A stretch of DNA of 64,000 bases from Nocardioides sp. NBC_00368 (GCF_036090055.1 NZ_CP107970.1:2668501-2732500); one strand, 5' to 3'; shown: positions 16,124 through 25,417, numbered from the stretch's first letter. The notes: generated by a model from the sequence alone, not told the origin. A program made the numbers and translations.

Positions 16124-16663
16124 TCAGCCCCAGCGGTCGGCGAGCGTGCGGATCACGTTGAGGTTGCGGTTGGTGCTGATGGCGATGTGACGCTCGACGA
16201 CGGCGTTGGTGATCTTCGTCTGCTGGAAGCTCTCGGTAAGCAGGTGCACGGCACGGCCGATGACATAGACCCGCTCGCCCTCGCCCGCCCGGGCGACCAG
16301 CGCCTCGCGGGAGCTGGGGTCGCTGTGCTCCTTGCAGAGGAACACGAACTGCCTGCCCTCGTGGCCCATCCCGACCGCCGCGGCGTCGTTGGCGATCACC
16401 TTCAGCTCGGCAGGCGTGACACAGATCGTCGGCACCTCGAAGAAGCGGTCGGCGGCGAAGGCCTCCTCCAGGATCGCCTCCATCTCGGCCCGGTCGCCGA
16501 CGGGGTGGTCGAAGCGTACGTTGCCCGTGTTGATGTAGGTCTCCACGTCGGTTCCGCCGGCCCTGACGACCGCGGCGATGATCGCCTGCTTGGGGAACTT
16601 TCGCGTCGCGCCCAGGTTGATGGCGCGCAGGAACGCGATCCAGGTGTGCCGCTCCGTTGTCAT
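16124..16663 (-). CDS. DUF1697 protein
   Basis: 179 residues. It opens TWIAFLRAINLGATRKFPK and carries ETYINTGNVRFDHP, the typical DUF1697 start (FLRGINVGG...YIQSGNVVF). The C-terminal part has TKITNAVVERH, also conserved in that family. The fold is alpha/beta and the function is unknown. It is divergent from the MarR gene with 57 bases between the starts, so MarR may regulate it. Confidence 0.8.
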   Translation of the reverse strand: MTTERHTWIAFLRAINLGATRKFPKQAIIAAVVRAGGTDVETYINTGNVRFDHPVGDRAEMEAILEEAFAADRFFEVPTICVTPAELKVIANDAAAVGMGHEGRQFVFLCKEHSDPSSREALVARAGEGERVYVIGRAVHLLTESFQQTKITNAVVERHIAISTNRNLNVIRTLADRWG

Positions 16664-16720
16664 TCTCAGATAGTCTCCACCCGTTCACCGCGCCGCAACC
16701 CCAACCCTGGAATCCAACCG

Positions 16721-17194
16721 ATGCCTTCACAGCAGCTGCTTCCCACAGCGGCCCCGACCACCTCGGGCTCCGCTTCGGCGAAGACCCTGGACCTCTCCAG
16801 CGACCTGGTGGTCTACGCGGCGCGCCTCATGCGCCTCGTGCGCCGCGCGCTCGACCTTCCGGCCAGCGTCCGCGTCCTCACGATCCTCGACGCCATCGGG
16901 CCGCTCGGCATCACCGACCTGGCCCGCGCCGACGGCTGCTCGCAGCCGACCATGTCGGCGCAGATCGCCCAGCTGGTGGAGACCGGCCTGGTCAGCAAGG
17001 AGCCCAACCCCGCCGATGCGCGGGCGAGCCTGGTGACGCTCACCGACGCCGGCCGGGCCGATCTGGCCGAGGTGCGCGAGCGCATCTCGCATCTCATCGC
17101 CGAGCGGCTGGAGTCGCGTCACCGCACCGAGGCCGACCTCGAGGCCGCCGTCTCGGTCCTGCGCGACCTGGTCGAGGGCGACACGATCGCCTAG
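16721..17194 (+). CDS. MarR-family transcriptional regulator
   Basis: 157 residues. The winged helix is clear: VRVLTILDAIGPLGITDLARA, then CSQPTMSAQIAQLVETGLVSK and the wing NPADARASLVTLTDAGR. ATG 16,721 gives an ordinary MarR N-terminus after about 20 disordered residues. It is divergent from the DUF1697 gene. Its last four bases overlap the stop of the convergent cutC gene. Effector and targets are unknown. Confidence 0.88.
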   Translation: MPSQQLLPTAAPTTSGSASAKTLDLSSDLVVYAARLMRLVRRALDLPASVRVLTILDAIGPLGITDLARADGCSQPTMSAQIAQLVETGLVSKEPNPADARASLVTLTDAGRADLAEVRERISHLIAERLESRHRTEADLEAAVSVLRDLVEGDTIA

Positions 17195-17922
17195 GCGAGC
17201 GCGGCGGCCGCGGCCGCGACGACATCCGGATCGGTCACCCAGTGACCACCGTCGTCGGCGACGCCCAGCGCCACCCGACCGGCGGTCGCGACCCGGCGCT
17301 TGGCGGACAGATGCACGCCCTCGACCCCGAGCGCGGCCAGTGCCGCGATCGCGTCGACGGTCACCCCTCCTCCGGCCAGTACGTCCGGTCCGCCTGCCGC
17401 GACCATCTCGGCGATCGTCGCGGCCCCCGCGGCGGCGGCCGGCGCACCGCCCGAGGTGAGGACCCGGTCGACCACACCGTCCAGCGACCGGATCGCCGCG
17501 ACCGGGTCGGCGGTGAGGTCGATGGCCCGGTGGAACGTCACCGTCGCCTCGTACGCAGCGGCAGCATCCGCCAGGCCACGGACCATCTCGACGTCGGGCT
17601 CCCCGTGCGGAGTGAGCGCGCCGATCACGATCCCGTCGGCCCCGGCCGCCAGGATCATCTCGGCCTCGCGCTCCAGGACGTGCCGCTCCTCGGCGGAGTA
17701 GCCGAACCCTCCCGGCCGCGGCCGGACGAGCACGTGGACGCCCTCCCAGCCGTCGTCGGCGTCGGTGCCACCGACCGCGTCGAGGACGCTCTCGACCAGC
17801 CCCTGCGACGGGCTGACACCACCGACCTCGAGGGCCGTGCAGAGCTCGACCCGGGTCGCCCCGGCCGCACGCGCGGCGAGCGCGCCGTCCACCGACGTCA
17901 CCGCGATCTCGAGTGCTGTCAT
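17191..17922 (-). CDS. cutC: CutC-family protein
   Basis: 243 residues, TIM-barrel CutC family. It begins LEIAVTSVDGALAARAAGATRVELC and carries VHVLVRPRPGGFGYSAEE, GIVIGALTPHGEPD, VTFHRAIDL and VLTSGG, all family signatures. CutC is annotated as a copper homeostasis protein, but the biochemical role is unsettled. No copper-binding motif is evident here, and no copper gene is adjacent. Confidence 0.88.
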   Translation of the reverse strand: MTALEIAVTSVDGALAARAAGATRVELCTALEVGGVSPSQGLVESVLDAVGGTDADDGWEGVHVLVRPRPGGFGYSAEERHVLEREAEMILAAGADGIVIGALTPHGEPDVEMVRGLADAAAAYEATVTFHRAIDLTADPVAAIRSLDGVVDRVLTSGGAPAAAAGAATIAEMVAAGGPDVLAGGGVTVDAIAALAALGVEGVHLSAKRRVATAGRVALGVADDGGHWVTDPDVVAAAAAALA

Positions 17923-18000
17923 CGCGTCCTCATGGCAGACAGTGTGCCTGACTCCTCGACCCTCCCGCCGATTCGGCTCGTCCGGACCGGCTCGCCGCGA

Positions 18001-19782
18001 TCACGCCGAGCCGCGCGCGGCCCAGTCACGCAGGGTGTCGATCCGGGCCTTGAGCTGGTCGGCGTTGGCGACCGCGGCGGGCGGGCCGCCGCACTCCTTC
18101 CGGAGCCGGTTGTGGGTGACGCCGTGCGGCGTCTTGGTGCGGTGGTGCCAGGCGGCGACCAGGCCGTTGAGCTCGCGCCGGAGCACGGCGAGCTGCTCGT
18201 GGGCGGCCACCGCGGCAACAGGCTCGTCGGCGGCGACCGGACCCGAGGCCGACTTCTGCTTGCGGGCTCGGTCGCTCTGCCGCTGCTGGAGCAGCGTCTT
18301 CATCTGGTCGGCGTCGAGAAGCCCGGGGATGCCGAGGAAGTCCATCTCCTCCTCCGAACCGACGTGCACCTCGCCGGAGTGGCCGAACTCGCCGCCGTCG
18401 AACAGCACCCGGTCGAAGCGCGCCTCGGAACCCATGGCCTCCCAGGCTCCGAGCTCCTCCTCGGAGGCGCCCTCCTCGGCGTTGGCCGCGGCCATCAGCG
18501 CGTCCTCGGCTGCGAAAATGTCGTCCTCGCTGGTGACCTTCTTGCCGAGCACGTGATCGCGCTGCAGCTCCAGCTCGGAGGCGAAGCCGAGCAGGTTCGG
18601 CACCGACGGCAGGAAGACGGAGGCGGTCTCACCCCGCGTACGAGCACGTACGAAGCGCCCGACCGCCTGCGCGAAGAAGAGCGGCGTCGAAGTGGTCGTC
18701 GCGTAGACGCCGACGGCGAGCCGGGGCACGTCGACGCCCTCGGAGACCATCCGGACCGCGACCATCCAGCGGTCGTCGGACTCGGCGAACTTGGCGATCT
18801 TCTTCGATCCGGCCTTCTCGTCGGAGAGGACGACGGTGGCCGACTCCCCCGTGATCGACTTGATCGTCTTGGCGTAGGAGCGCGCCGAGTCCTGATCGGT
18901 GGCGATGACGAGCCCACCCGCGTCGGGGACGTGGCGCCGCACCTCGGTCAGCCGCTTGTCGGCCGCCGCCAGCACCGACGGGATCCAGGATCCGGCCGGG
19001 TCGAGCGCGGTGCGCAGCGCCTGCGAGGTCAGGTCCTTGGTCAATGGCTCACCGAGGTGGGCGGCGATCTCGTCACCGGCGCGGGTGCGCCACTGCATCT
19101 GTCCCGAGTAGGCCATGAAGAGCACCGGCCGGACGACGTGGTCGCGCAGCGCCTCGGCGTAGCCGTAGGTGTAGTCGGCCGCCGAGCGCGGGATGCCGTC
19201 CTCGCCGGGCGCGTAGGTGACGAACGGGATCGGGTTGGTGTCGGAGCGGAACGGCGTCCCGGTCAGCGCCAGCCGCCGCGCGGCCGGCTCGAAGGCCTCC
19301 CGGACACCGTCACCCCACGAGAGCGCGTCGCCGGCGTGGTGGACCTCGTCGAGGATCACCAGCGTCTTGAACCGCTCCGTGCGGATCCGCATCGCGAGCG
19401 GGTTGACCGCCACCCCGGCGTACGTCACCGCGATCCCGACGTAGTCGGCCGAGGTCTTGCCCTGGCCTGCGGAGTACGTCGGGTCGATCGGGATGCCCGC
19501 CCGCGCGGCCGCCTCGGCCCACTGGACCTTGAGGTGCTCGGTGGGGGCGACGATCGTCACCCGGTCGACCAAGCGGCGCCCGAGGAGCTCGGCGGCGACC
19601 GTCAGCGCGAAGGTCGTCTTGCCGGCGCCGGGCGTCGCCACGGCGAGGAAGTCACGGGGATGGTCGGTGAGGTAGGCGTTCAGCGCCTCCTGCTGCCAAG
19701 CACGAAGCTTGGGCGCAGTGCCCCAGGCGGCCTTGTTCGGCCACGCGGGTGTGAGAGCGCCGGGAAGATCGGCACTACTCAC
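18001..19782 (-). CDS. DEAD/DEAH-box superfamily II helicase
   Basis: 593 residues. Motif I is ATPGAGKTTFA, motif II is ILDEVHHAGD (DExH), motif III is LTGTPFRSD, motif V is VSEGVDVPRLAVGVY and motif VI is QAVGRFVRAR. The C-terminal 200 residues are acidic then basic (DRARKQKSASG) without a recognised domain. It resembles the SSL2/XPB-like helicase widely conserved in actinobacteria beside a DUF3039 gene. Its start overlaps the DUF3039 stop by four bases, so the two are co-translated. A role in DNA repair or RNA metabolism is inferred. Confidence 0.86.
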   Translation of the reverse strand: MSSADLPGALTPAWPNKAAWGTAPKLRAWQQEALNAYLTDHPRDFLAVATPGAGKTTFALTVAAELLGRRLVDRVTIVAPTEHLKVQWAEAAARAGIPIDPTYSAGQGKTSADYVGIAVTYAGVAVNPLAMRIRTERFKTLVILDEVHHAGDALSWGDGVREAFEPAARRLALTGTPFRSDTNPIPFVTYAPGEDGIPRSAADYTYGYAEALRDHVVRPVLFMAYSGQMQWRTRAGDEIAAHLGEPLTKDLTSQALRTALDPAGSWIPSVLAAADKRLTEVRRHVPDAGGLVIATDQDSARSYAKTIKSITGESATVVLSDEKAGSKKIAKFAESDDRWMVAVRMVSEGVDVPRLAVGVYATTTSTPLFFAQAVGRFVRARTRGETASVFLPSVPNLLGFASELELQRDHVLGKKVTSEDDIFAAEDALMAAANAEEGASEEELGAWEAMGSEARFDRVLFDGGEFGHSGEVHVGSEEEMDFLGIPGLLDADQMKTLLQQRQSDRARKQKSASGPVAADEPVAAVAAHEQLAVLRRELNGLVAAWHHRTKTPHGVTHNRLRKECGGPPAAVANADQLKARIDTLRDWAARGSA

Positions 19783-20057
19783 TCGTCGTCGCCCTCGCCA
19801 CCGCCCGGCGGCATCCCCTCGAAGATCTCCTTGCAGTCGGGGCAGACCGGGAACTTGGACCCGTCACGGCTCGGCACCCACACCTTGCCGCACAGCGCGA
19901 CCACGGGAGTGCCCATGACCATCGCCTCGGTCAGCTTGTCCTTCTCCACATAGTGGGAGTAGCGGTCGTGGTCACCCTCCTCGGTGGGGACGTCTTGATG
20001 ACGAACGTCCTCCCGTTCCTTGACGGCTTCTTTCGTGCCGAATCCCAGGATGCCCAT
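19779..20057 (-). CDS. DUF3039 protein
   Basis: 92 residues, highly charged. One half is KEREDVRHQDVPTEEGDHDR with HYVEKDKLTEAMVMGTPVVALCGKVW; the other has PVCPDCKEIFEGM. The C-x-n-CPDC arrangement looks like a small zinc ribbon. DUF3039 is an actinobacterial family of unknown function, commonly placed just upstream of the helicase gene as here. An interaction with the helicase is a reasonable guess. Confidence 0.85.
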   Translation of the reverse strand: MGILGFGTKEAVKEREDVRHQDVPTEEGDHDRYSHYVEKDKLTEAMVMGTPVVALCGKVWVPSRDGSKFPVCPDCKEIFEGMPPGGGEGDDE

Positions 20058-20078
20058 GACCGCCAGTCTACTGGTCCT

Positions 20079-20645
20079 CTAGTTGAGTTCCGGATCGGGC
20101 GGGCGCGTGGCGTGGAAGGCCAGCTCACCGGGCTGGCGACGGAGCACCGCGGACCACATCGAGCTCACGTCGTCGAGGAACGAGTCGTAGGGCTCGCTGT
20201 CGACGACATACCAGGACCCTTCCTCGACCTCGCCCTCGAGCTGAGCGGCACCCCAGCCGGCGTAGCCGGCGAAGATGCGCAACCGCGACAGGGTGCCGTC
20301 GACGAGCTCGACGGGGGTGTCGAGGTCGAGCAGCCCGAGGCGCCCCACCACCGGCCGAAAACCCAGTGGCGGGTCGTCGGAGTCGACCAGGAGCGCGACC
20401 GCGATCGCGGAGTCCTTGCTCACCGGGCCACCCTGGAAGAGGACGTCGGGAACGGCCACGGACGTCGCCCACGGATGCAGCACCTCCGCGACCGGGACCG
20501 GCGAGGGCCGGTTCAGCACCACGCCCAGCGCACCGTCGTCGTTGACCTCGATCAGGAGTACGACGGTGTCGACGAAGTTCGGATCGCGAAGCTCCGGGGT
20601 GGCTACCAGCAGCCGCCCGGCGCGTACGTCCTTCTGCTCCGTCAT
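20079..20645 (-). CDS. YqgE/AlgH family protein (UPF0301)
   Basis: 188 residues. The family opening RAGRLLVATPELRDPNFVDTVVLLIEVNDDGALGVVLNRP is essentially intact, followed by LFQGGPVSKDSAI and FAGYAGWGAAQLEGEVEEGSW. The proteobacterial AlgH was linked to alginate gene regulation, but no biochemical function is established. It is first in a minus-strand cluster with DUF3039 and the helicase. Confidence 0.92.
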   Translation of the reverse strand: MTEQKDVRAGRLLVATPELRDPNFVDTVVLLIEVNDDGALGVVLNRPSPVPVAEVLHPWATSVAVPDVLFQGGPVSKDSAIAVALLVDSDDPPLGFRPVVGRLGLLDLDTPVELVDGTLSRLRIFAGYAGWGAAQLEGEVEEGSWYVVDSEPYDSFLDDVSSMWSAVLRRQPGELAFHATRPPDPELN

Positions 20646-20799
20646 GACGCCATGATCGCATCACCTCGGGCACGTCAGCCGCAACAGGAAACCAACAAAT
20701 CCGAAGGCTCCGGGGCCGGCGCAAGGGAGTTGCGGAGGGAGATCCGCGGGAGGGAGCGCGCCGGCGCCCGGAGCCTGGCTCGATAGGTCCGTACGCAGC

Positions 20800-20823
20800 C
20801 CTTCGACAAGCTCAGGACAAGCC
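20800..20823. repeat. Fragment of a short family repeat (TTCGACAAGCTCAGG)
   Basis: CCTTCGACAAGCTCAGGAC lies just downstream of the convergent-strand hypothetical gene. A related TCTCGACAGGCTCGACCACC occurs at the end of the ECF sigma gene (about 42,409-42,428). Such TTCGACA(A/G)GCTC(A/G) segments recur in Nocardioides-type genomes. The rest of the 20,646-20,823 gap shows nothing I can name. Confidence 0.5.
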
Positions 20824-21354
20824 TCAGGCTGCCGAGCGGACCGCCCGGAACATGTCGACAAGACCGGAGAAGGGGCCTCGCTCGACGACCTCGACGGCCG
20901 GCTCGTACTCGGCACGAGCCCGCGCCTCGATCATCGAGCCGAGGCGGACGCACTCGGCGTCGGCGAACGCACCCTTGCCCGCCATGACGGCCAGGGTCAG
21001 GTGCTCCTTGGTCTGCGACTTGGCCAGCGCGGTGGCCATCGCGTCGTCGACCGGAAGCGCGTGGTAGCGGTCGAGGACCGTCCGGATGCCGGGAAGGTCG
21101 TCGGCGGCGCCGTGCCAGGCCCGGACGACGGCGTCCTCGAGGTCCATCGGCTGGTTGGCGAGCTCGGTCTCGATGCGGCCGGACAGGCGGGTGTGCCAGC
21201 GCAGCTGCAGGGCGGCGAGCAGGTCGAGCTCGTCGGTGAAGGTTTCGGTGACGCCGGGAAGATCCATGGGCAGCAGGCCGTCTCGACGCTCGTCGACGGC
21301 GGCGACCACGCCGCGGAGGATCTCCCCGCGCTTGTGATGGCTGGTCCAGCTCAT
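20824..21354 (-). CDS. Hypothetical actinobacterial protein
   Basis: 176 residues, not assigned to a named family. It is helical and soluble, with motifs such as LRWHTRLSGRIETELANQP, VVRAWHGAADDLPGIR and LTLAVMAGKGAFADAE. No signal peptide, membrane segment or catalytic motif is visible. It is divergent from a TetR gene with a 125-base gap that contains an operator-like palindrome, so it is probably part of that regulon. Conservation of W, H and R residues suggests a real fold rather than a spurious frame. Confidence 0.7.
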   Translation of the reverse strand: MSWTSHHKRGEILRGVVAAVDERRDGLLPMDLPGVTETFTDELDLLAALQLRWHTRLSGRIETELANQPMDLEDAVVRAWHGAADDLPGIRTVLDRYHALPVDDAMATALAKSQTKEHLTLAVMAGKGAFADAECVRLGSMIEARARAEYEPAVEVVERGPFSGLVDMFRAVRSAA

Positions 21355-21416
21355 TTGTCGGCTCCTTGCGGAAGGTAGGCACTCACATACCGCGAGTACG
21401 TACCCATAGTATTAGA

Positions 21417-21431
21417 CATACCGTCGGTATG
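21417..21431. promoter_or_regulatory. Operator-like palindrome CATACCGTCGGTATG
   Basis: Seven-base arms (CATACCG / CGGTATG) around a central T, in the gap between the divergent hypothetical and TetR genes. A weaker related half-site (CATACCGCG) lies about 30 bases upstream at 21,386. Likely the binding site of the adjacent TetR protein. Confidence 0.7.
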
Positions 21432-21479
21432 GCCAATAGCCGGGACGGTGATTCCTGACACGGCCGTTAGAGTGGGTGG

Positions 21480-22169
21480 GTGGCAAAGTCGTCCGTGAGC
21501 AAGCTCGTCCCCAAGGTTCCCCCGCTTCCGTCGGTGCCGGGGATGTCACGGAGGCAGCAGTTCTCCGCATCGACCAAGAAGACGCTCGTCGAGGTCGCCG
21601 AGGAGCTCTTCACCGAGCACGGCTACGCGAGCACGTCGCTGGACGCCATCGTCGCCGGCGCCGAGGTCACCAAGGGCGCGCTCTACCACCACTTCAGCGG
21701 GAAGCAGGCGCTCTTCGAGGTCGTCTTCGAGAAGGTCGAGGCCGCGACCGCGCAGAGCATCGACGCCGCCATGCGCGAGTCGAAGGACCCGTGGGAGCAG
21801 GCCCGGGCCGGGCTGCGTACGTTCCTGGAGGCCGTCCAGCAGCCGACCTACCGCCGCATCGTCGTGCAGGAAGGGCCCGCCGTCCTCGGCTACCAGCGCT
21901 ACCGCGAGCAGGAGGAGCGCTCCACGTTCACCGTGGTCGAGGACATCGTCGCCGCCGTCCTGCGCGCCGGCGACCGGACCGTCGACGACGAGATGGTGGC
22001 CACCTTCGCCCGGCTCTTCTTCGGGGCGATGTCGGCCGCCGGCGAGTCCGTGACCGAGGCCAGCAACCCCGAGGACGCCGCCGAGCGCATCGAGCTGGCC
22101 GTGACCTACCTGCTGACCGGCGTCCAGACCCTGGCGCAGCAGGGCGTCAAGGTCGAGGACATGCGCTGA
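21480..22169 (+). CDS. TetR-family transcriptional regulator
   Basis: 229 residues. The HTH spans about 30-75: LVEVAEELFTEHGYASTSLDAIVAGAEVTKGALYHHFSGKQALFEVVFEKVE is a textbook TetR N-terminus (KGALYHHF). A basic 25-residue extension precedes it. GTG 21,480 is supported by TAGAGT at 21,468-21,473 as a leaderless -10. The gene is divergent from the hypothetical at 20,824 and presumably represses it through the palindrome at 21,417. Confidence 0.9.
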   Translation: MAKSSVSKLVPKVPPLPSVPGMSRRQQFSASTKKTLVEVAEELFTEHGYASTSLDAIVAGAEVTKGALYHHFSGKQALFEVVFEKVEAATAQSIDAAMRESKDPWEQARAGLRTFLEAVQQPTYRRIVVQEGPAVLGYQRYREQEERSTFTVVEDIVAAVLRAGDRTVDDEMVATFARLFFGAMSAAGESVTEASNPEDAAERIELAVTYLLTGVQTLAQQGVKVEDMR

Positions 22170-22181
22170 GAGATCGCGGCG

Positions 22182-23225
22182 CTACCTGACGGTCACGCCC
22201 CCGGCCTCGACCTGGCCGTTGCCCTTCGGGATCAGGTCCAGCCAGACCTTGCCCGGCGGGATCTCGATCGCGGCGCCCTGCGCGTCGGTGAAGGTGACCG
22301 CACCCTTCTCACCCTTCTTCACCCAGGTCGCCTCGACGATCTGGCCCTCGCGCAGGATCCACGCCTTGCCCCGGCCGGTGAAGTGGGAGACGGGCACGAT
22401 CGCGCCGCCCGGGTCCTTGTAGGGGGCGATGGTGGTCTTGGTCTGTGCGACCACGACGGTGTCGGCGAGGAACTGGCCGTTCTTGGCCATGTAGTTGTTC
22501 TGCAGGCGGTACTTGCCGCCCTTGAAGATCCAGTTGTCCGTCCGCGCCTGGGAGAACTTCACGTCCACGGCCCTGGCCGGCTTTCCACCGGCCAGCTTGG
22601 TGGTCGCGTCGCCCCAGGGCATGAAGTCGCCGGGCCGCTTGGCCTTGCCCTTCTTCTCCGCGGCCTTCCCGACCTTGGCGACCTTGCCGACCACGCTGTG
22701 CAGGAAGTCGTGGGGCTTGCTGGTGTCGCGTACGACGTAGGGGGTGGACATGTCGATCCAGGAGATGTCGTGCTTCTTCAGCTGCGCGAAGGTGTAGGGA
22801 GCCGCGCCGCTGGTCAGGATCTTGGCACCGATCGGCGCGGCGATCCCCGCGTCGGTGGCCCGCATCGAGCGGACCGGACCGGCCTCCTTCGGAAGCTGGG
22901 AGTAGTAGGCGACCGCCAGCCGGGTCACGCCACCCTCGACCAGCTCCTGGACGACGATGTCCGCCTTGGCCACACCGTACTGCGGGTCGCTGGCCGCGGT
23001 GTTGTCGATCTTGACGATGTAGGCGGGGTGCTTGCGCGCAGCGCTCTGCCCCTCGGGGAGCTCGACGCCGGTCAGCGGCTCGTGGTCGGGCTCAGCCGGC
23101 GCGGACGGCGACGGCTTCGTCTCCTTGGGCTCCTCCGAGGAGCCACAGCCGGTCAGGACCAGACCCGCGGCGGCCAGCGTTGCCACTGATCGCAGGAGGA
23201 ACCCCGGGCGGGACGTACGCATCAT
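22182..23225 (-). CDS. DUF3048 lipoprotein
   Basis: 347 residues. A signal peptide (FLLRSVATLAAAGLVLTG) ends in the lipobox LTGC, followed by a Ser/Pro/Glu linker. The mature part matches DUF3048 (YerB-like): HPAYIVKIDNTAASDPQYGVAKADIVVQELVEGG, then GPVRSMRATD and WILREGQIVEATW. The start is the tandem ATGATG at 23,225, preceded by GGAG. It is anchored on the outer face of the membrane. The function is unknown in actinobacteria; in Bacillus YerB is a lipoprotein of undefined role. Confidence 0.85.
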   Translation of the reverse strand: MMRTSRPGFLLRSVATLAAAGLVLTGCGSSEEPKETKPSPSAPAEPDHEPLTGVELPEGQSAARKHPAYIVKIDNTAASDPQYGVAKADIVVQELVEGGVTRLAVAYYSQLPKEAGPVRSMRATDAGIAAPIGAKILTSGAAPYTFAQLKKHDISWIDMSTPYVVRDTSKPHDFLHSVVGKVAKVGKAAEKKGKAKRPGDFMPWGDATTKLAGGKPARAVDVKFSQARTDNWIFKGGKYRLQNNYMAKNGQFLADTVVVAQTKTTIAPYKDPGGAIVPVSHFTGRGKAWILREGQIVEATWVKKGEKGAVTFTDAQGAAIEIPPGKVWLDLIPKGNGQVEAGGVTVR

Positions 23226-23321
23226 CAATCTCCATCTGCATCGGCTCAGTACCAAGACGAGTGACAGACGGTAATCGTTGCATCCGAGCGAGGCGCGCCC
23301 GGGGTTCGGTCCTTGACCAGA

Positions 23322-24089
23322 TCAGGCCACCGTGGCGCCGCCGTCGACGTACAGCGTCTGGCCGGTGATGTAGGAGGCCTCGTCGCTGGCCAGGAAGGCG
23401 GCAGCAGCGGCGATGTCGCCGGGCTCGCCGACGCGCTTGACCGGGTTGGCCTCGGCCGAGAGCTTGCGGAACTCGTCGACGTCGAGCCCGAGGCGGGCCG
23501 CGGTCTGGTCGGTCATCTCGGTCGCGATGAAGCCCGGCGCGATGGCGTTCACGTTGACACCGTAGGGGCCCAGCTCGATGGCGAGGGTGCGGGTGAAGCC
23601 CTGCACGCCCATCTTGGCCGCCGAGTAGTTGGCCTGGCCGCGGTTGCCGAGGGCCGAGGTGGAGGAGACGTTGATGATCTTGCCGTACTTCTGCTTCACG
23701 AAGACCGCCTGCGCGGCCTTGCTCATCAGGAAGTGGCCCTTGAGGTGGACGTTCATGACCAGGTCCCAGTCGTCCTCGGTCATCTTGAAGAGCAGGTTGT
23801 CGCGGGTGATACCGGCGTTGTTCATCAGGATGTGCAGGCCACCGAGCTCCTCGACGACGCGCGCGATCGCGGCCTCGGCGTCCTCGGCCTTGGCGACGTT
23901 GGCGCCGATGCCGACCGACTTCGCACCCTCGGCCAGCGGGAGCTTGGCGGCGGCCTCAGCAGCGGCGGCCTCGTCGAGGTCGATGATCGCGACGGAGGCA
24001 CCCTCCTCGGCGAAACGCGTGGCGACTCCGAAACCGATCCCTCGCGCCGCACCGGTGATGACTGCGACGCGTCCGTCGAAACGACCCAT
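23322..24089 (-). CDS. fabG: 3-oxoacyl-ACP reductase, FabG type
   Basis: 255 residues, classical SDR. The cofactor motif is TGAARGIG (12-19); NNAGITRDNLLFKM and the catalytic NYSAAKMG fit FabG closely, as does the C-terminal GDIAAAAAFLASDEASYITGQTLYVDGG. It reduces 3-oxoacyl-ACP (or a CoA analogue) with NADPH. It stands alone without fab genes nearby, so a role in fatty-acid synthesis versus polyhydroxyalkanoate or secondary metabolism cannot be decided from context. Confidence 0.88.
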   Translation of the reverse strand: MGRFDGRVAVITGAARGIGFGVATRFAEEGASVAIIDLDEAAAAEAAAKLPLAEGAKSVGIGANVAKAEDAEAAIARVVEELGGLHILMNNAGITRDNLLFKMTEDDWDLVMNVHLKGHFLMSKAAQAVFVKQKYGKIINVSSTSALGNRGQANYSAAKMGVQGFTRTLAIELGPYGVNVNAIAPGFIATEMTDQTAARLGLDVDEFRKLSAEANPVKRVGEPGDIAAAAAFLASDEASYITGQTLYVDGGATVA

Positions 24090-24179
24090 GACTCAAGCTC
24101 CTTTGGTTGTGACCGGCCCCACGAACACGTGCGGCCCCCGCCGACTGTAGCGAGGGCCGTACGTGATGTCGCGAGGTGT

Positions 24180-25343
24180 CTACTGATTGGTAGCAACCCA
24201 GGCGTCGCGCGCGGCCACACCCAGGTCGGGGTGGTCGGTGAAGAACGCGTCGACACCGGCGTCGAGGTAGGGGCCGACCTCGCAGCCGAGGTCACCGATC
24301 GCGATCGGGTCGGTGCCGATGCGGCACTCGGTGGGGAGGTTCTTGTTCTCGGCGCGCATGGTCCAGATGACGGTCGGCAGCCCGATGCGGTGGGCGCGGT
24401 CGGCGAGGTCGGTGGCCTCACCCAGGGTGCCGTCCGCGTTGCGCGGGATGAAGTAGAACTTGTACGGCGCCACCTGGTCGGCGTACTTCTTGATGCTGCG
24501 CAGACCCTTGTCGGTGACCAGGAAGTCGTTGGTCACGCCGGTCCCGGCGACGACCTGGTCGTAGGGCGCCCCGCCGAAGTCGATCAGCTGCACCAGCGGC
24601 GTGTCGACCATGCGGTTGAGGTCCTTGAGGTTGCTGATCTCGAAGGACTGGATCACCGCCGCGGCGCGCTTGCCGCCGAGACGGTGGCTCTTGAGGCTCT
24701 TCGCGAGCGGCTCCTCGAGCGAGAGACCGATGGAGTCGAAGTAGGTCGGGTGCTTGGTCTCCGGGGCGACGCCGATGGTGCGGCCGGTCTCGGCCTCCTT
24801 CGCGTCGATCAGGTCGAGCACCTCGTCGAGGGTCGGCACCTCGTAGAGGCCGTCGTACGCGGTGTTGGCCGGGCGGTCGCCCGGGATGCGCTCCTTGGCC
24901 CGCAGCGTCTTCAGCTCGGCGAGGGTGAAGTCCTCGGTGAACCAGCCGGTCAGCGCCTTGCCGTCGATGGTCTTGGTCGTCTTCCGACCGGCGAACTCGG
25001 GGTGGTCGGCGACGTCGGTGGTGCCCGAGATCTCGTTCTCGTGGCGGGCGACGAGCACGCCGTCCTTGGTCGAGACCACATCGGGTTCGATGAAGTCGGC
25101 ACCCTGCTGGATGGCCAGGTCGTACGCCGCCAGGGTGTGCTCGGGCCGGTAGCCGGAGGCACCGCGGTGACCGAAGACGATCGGCTCGGCGTGGTGGTGC
25201 TTGGCCGCCTTGGCCGTCTGGGCGGCGGTCGTGGTGGTGGCCGCCGCAGAGGCGGGGTGCGAGACCAGGACGGTCCCGGCGGCGAGCGCCGCGGCGGCAG
25301 CAAGCGCGAGAGTACGCATGCGAGTGGGGTTCAGCATGTTCAT
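24180..25343 (-). CDS. Secreted glycerophosphodiester phosphodiesterase, GlpQ-like long form
   Basis: 387 residues with a Sec signal peptide (LALAAAAALAAGTVLVSHPASA). The GDPD core is present: FGHRGASGYRPEHTLAAYDLAIQQGADFIEPDVVSTKDGVLVARHE gives the catalytic histidines and the metal-binding E-x-D. It ends AFFTDHPDLGV. The long form resembles GlpQ and cleaves glycerophosphodiesters to glycerol-3-phosphate and an alcohol. It lies 74 bases downstream of a second GDPD in the same orientation. Starts at 25,337 or 25,319 are also possible. Confidence 0.9.
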   Translation of the reverse strand: MNMLNPTRMRTLALAAAAALAAGTVLVSHPASAAATTTTAAQTAKAAKHHHAEPIVFGHRGASGYRPEHTLAAYDLAIQQGADFIEPDVVSTKDGVLVARHENEISGTTDVADHPEFAGRKTTKTIDGKALTGWFTEDFTLAELKTLRAKERIPGDRPANTAYDGLYEVPTLDEVLDLIDAKEAETGRTIGVAPETKHPTYFDSIGLSLEEPLAKSLKSHRLGGKRAAAVIQSFEISNLKDLNRMVDTPLVQLIDFGGAPYDQVVAGTGVTNDFLVTDKGLRSIKKYADQVAPYKFYFIPRNADGTLGEATDLADRAHRIGLPTVIWTMRAENKNLPTECRIGTDPIAIGDLGCEVGPYLDAGVDAFFTDHPDLGVAARDAWVATNQ

Positions 25344-25417
25344 GATCCGATCACACCGGCCCTGGGAGTCGCTGGGGCCGGTGTGCGGTGAACGCCGCGT
25401 GACGATCTGTCGGCGGC

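Noticed and set aside
16657..19953. 1,098-codon plus-strand frame across MarR, cutC and helicase
   Set aside because: It runs over three well-supported genes on other frames and strands and encodes only compositionally biased sequence.
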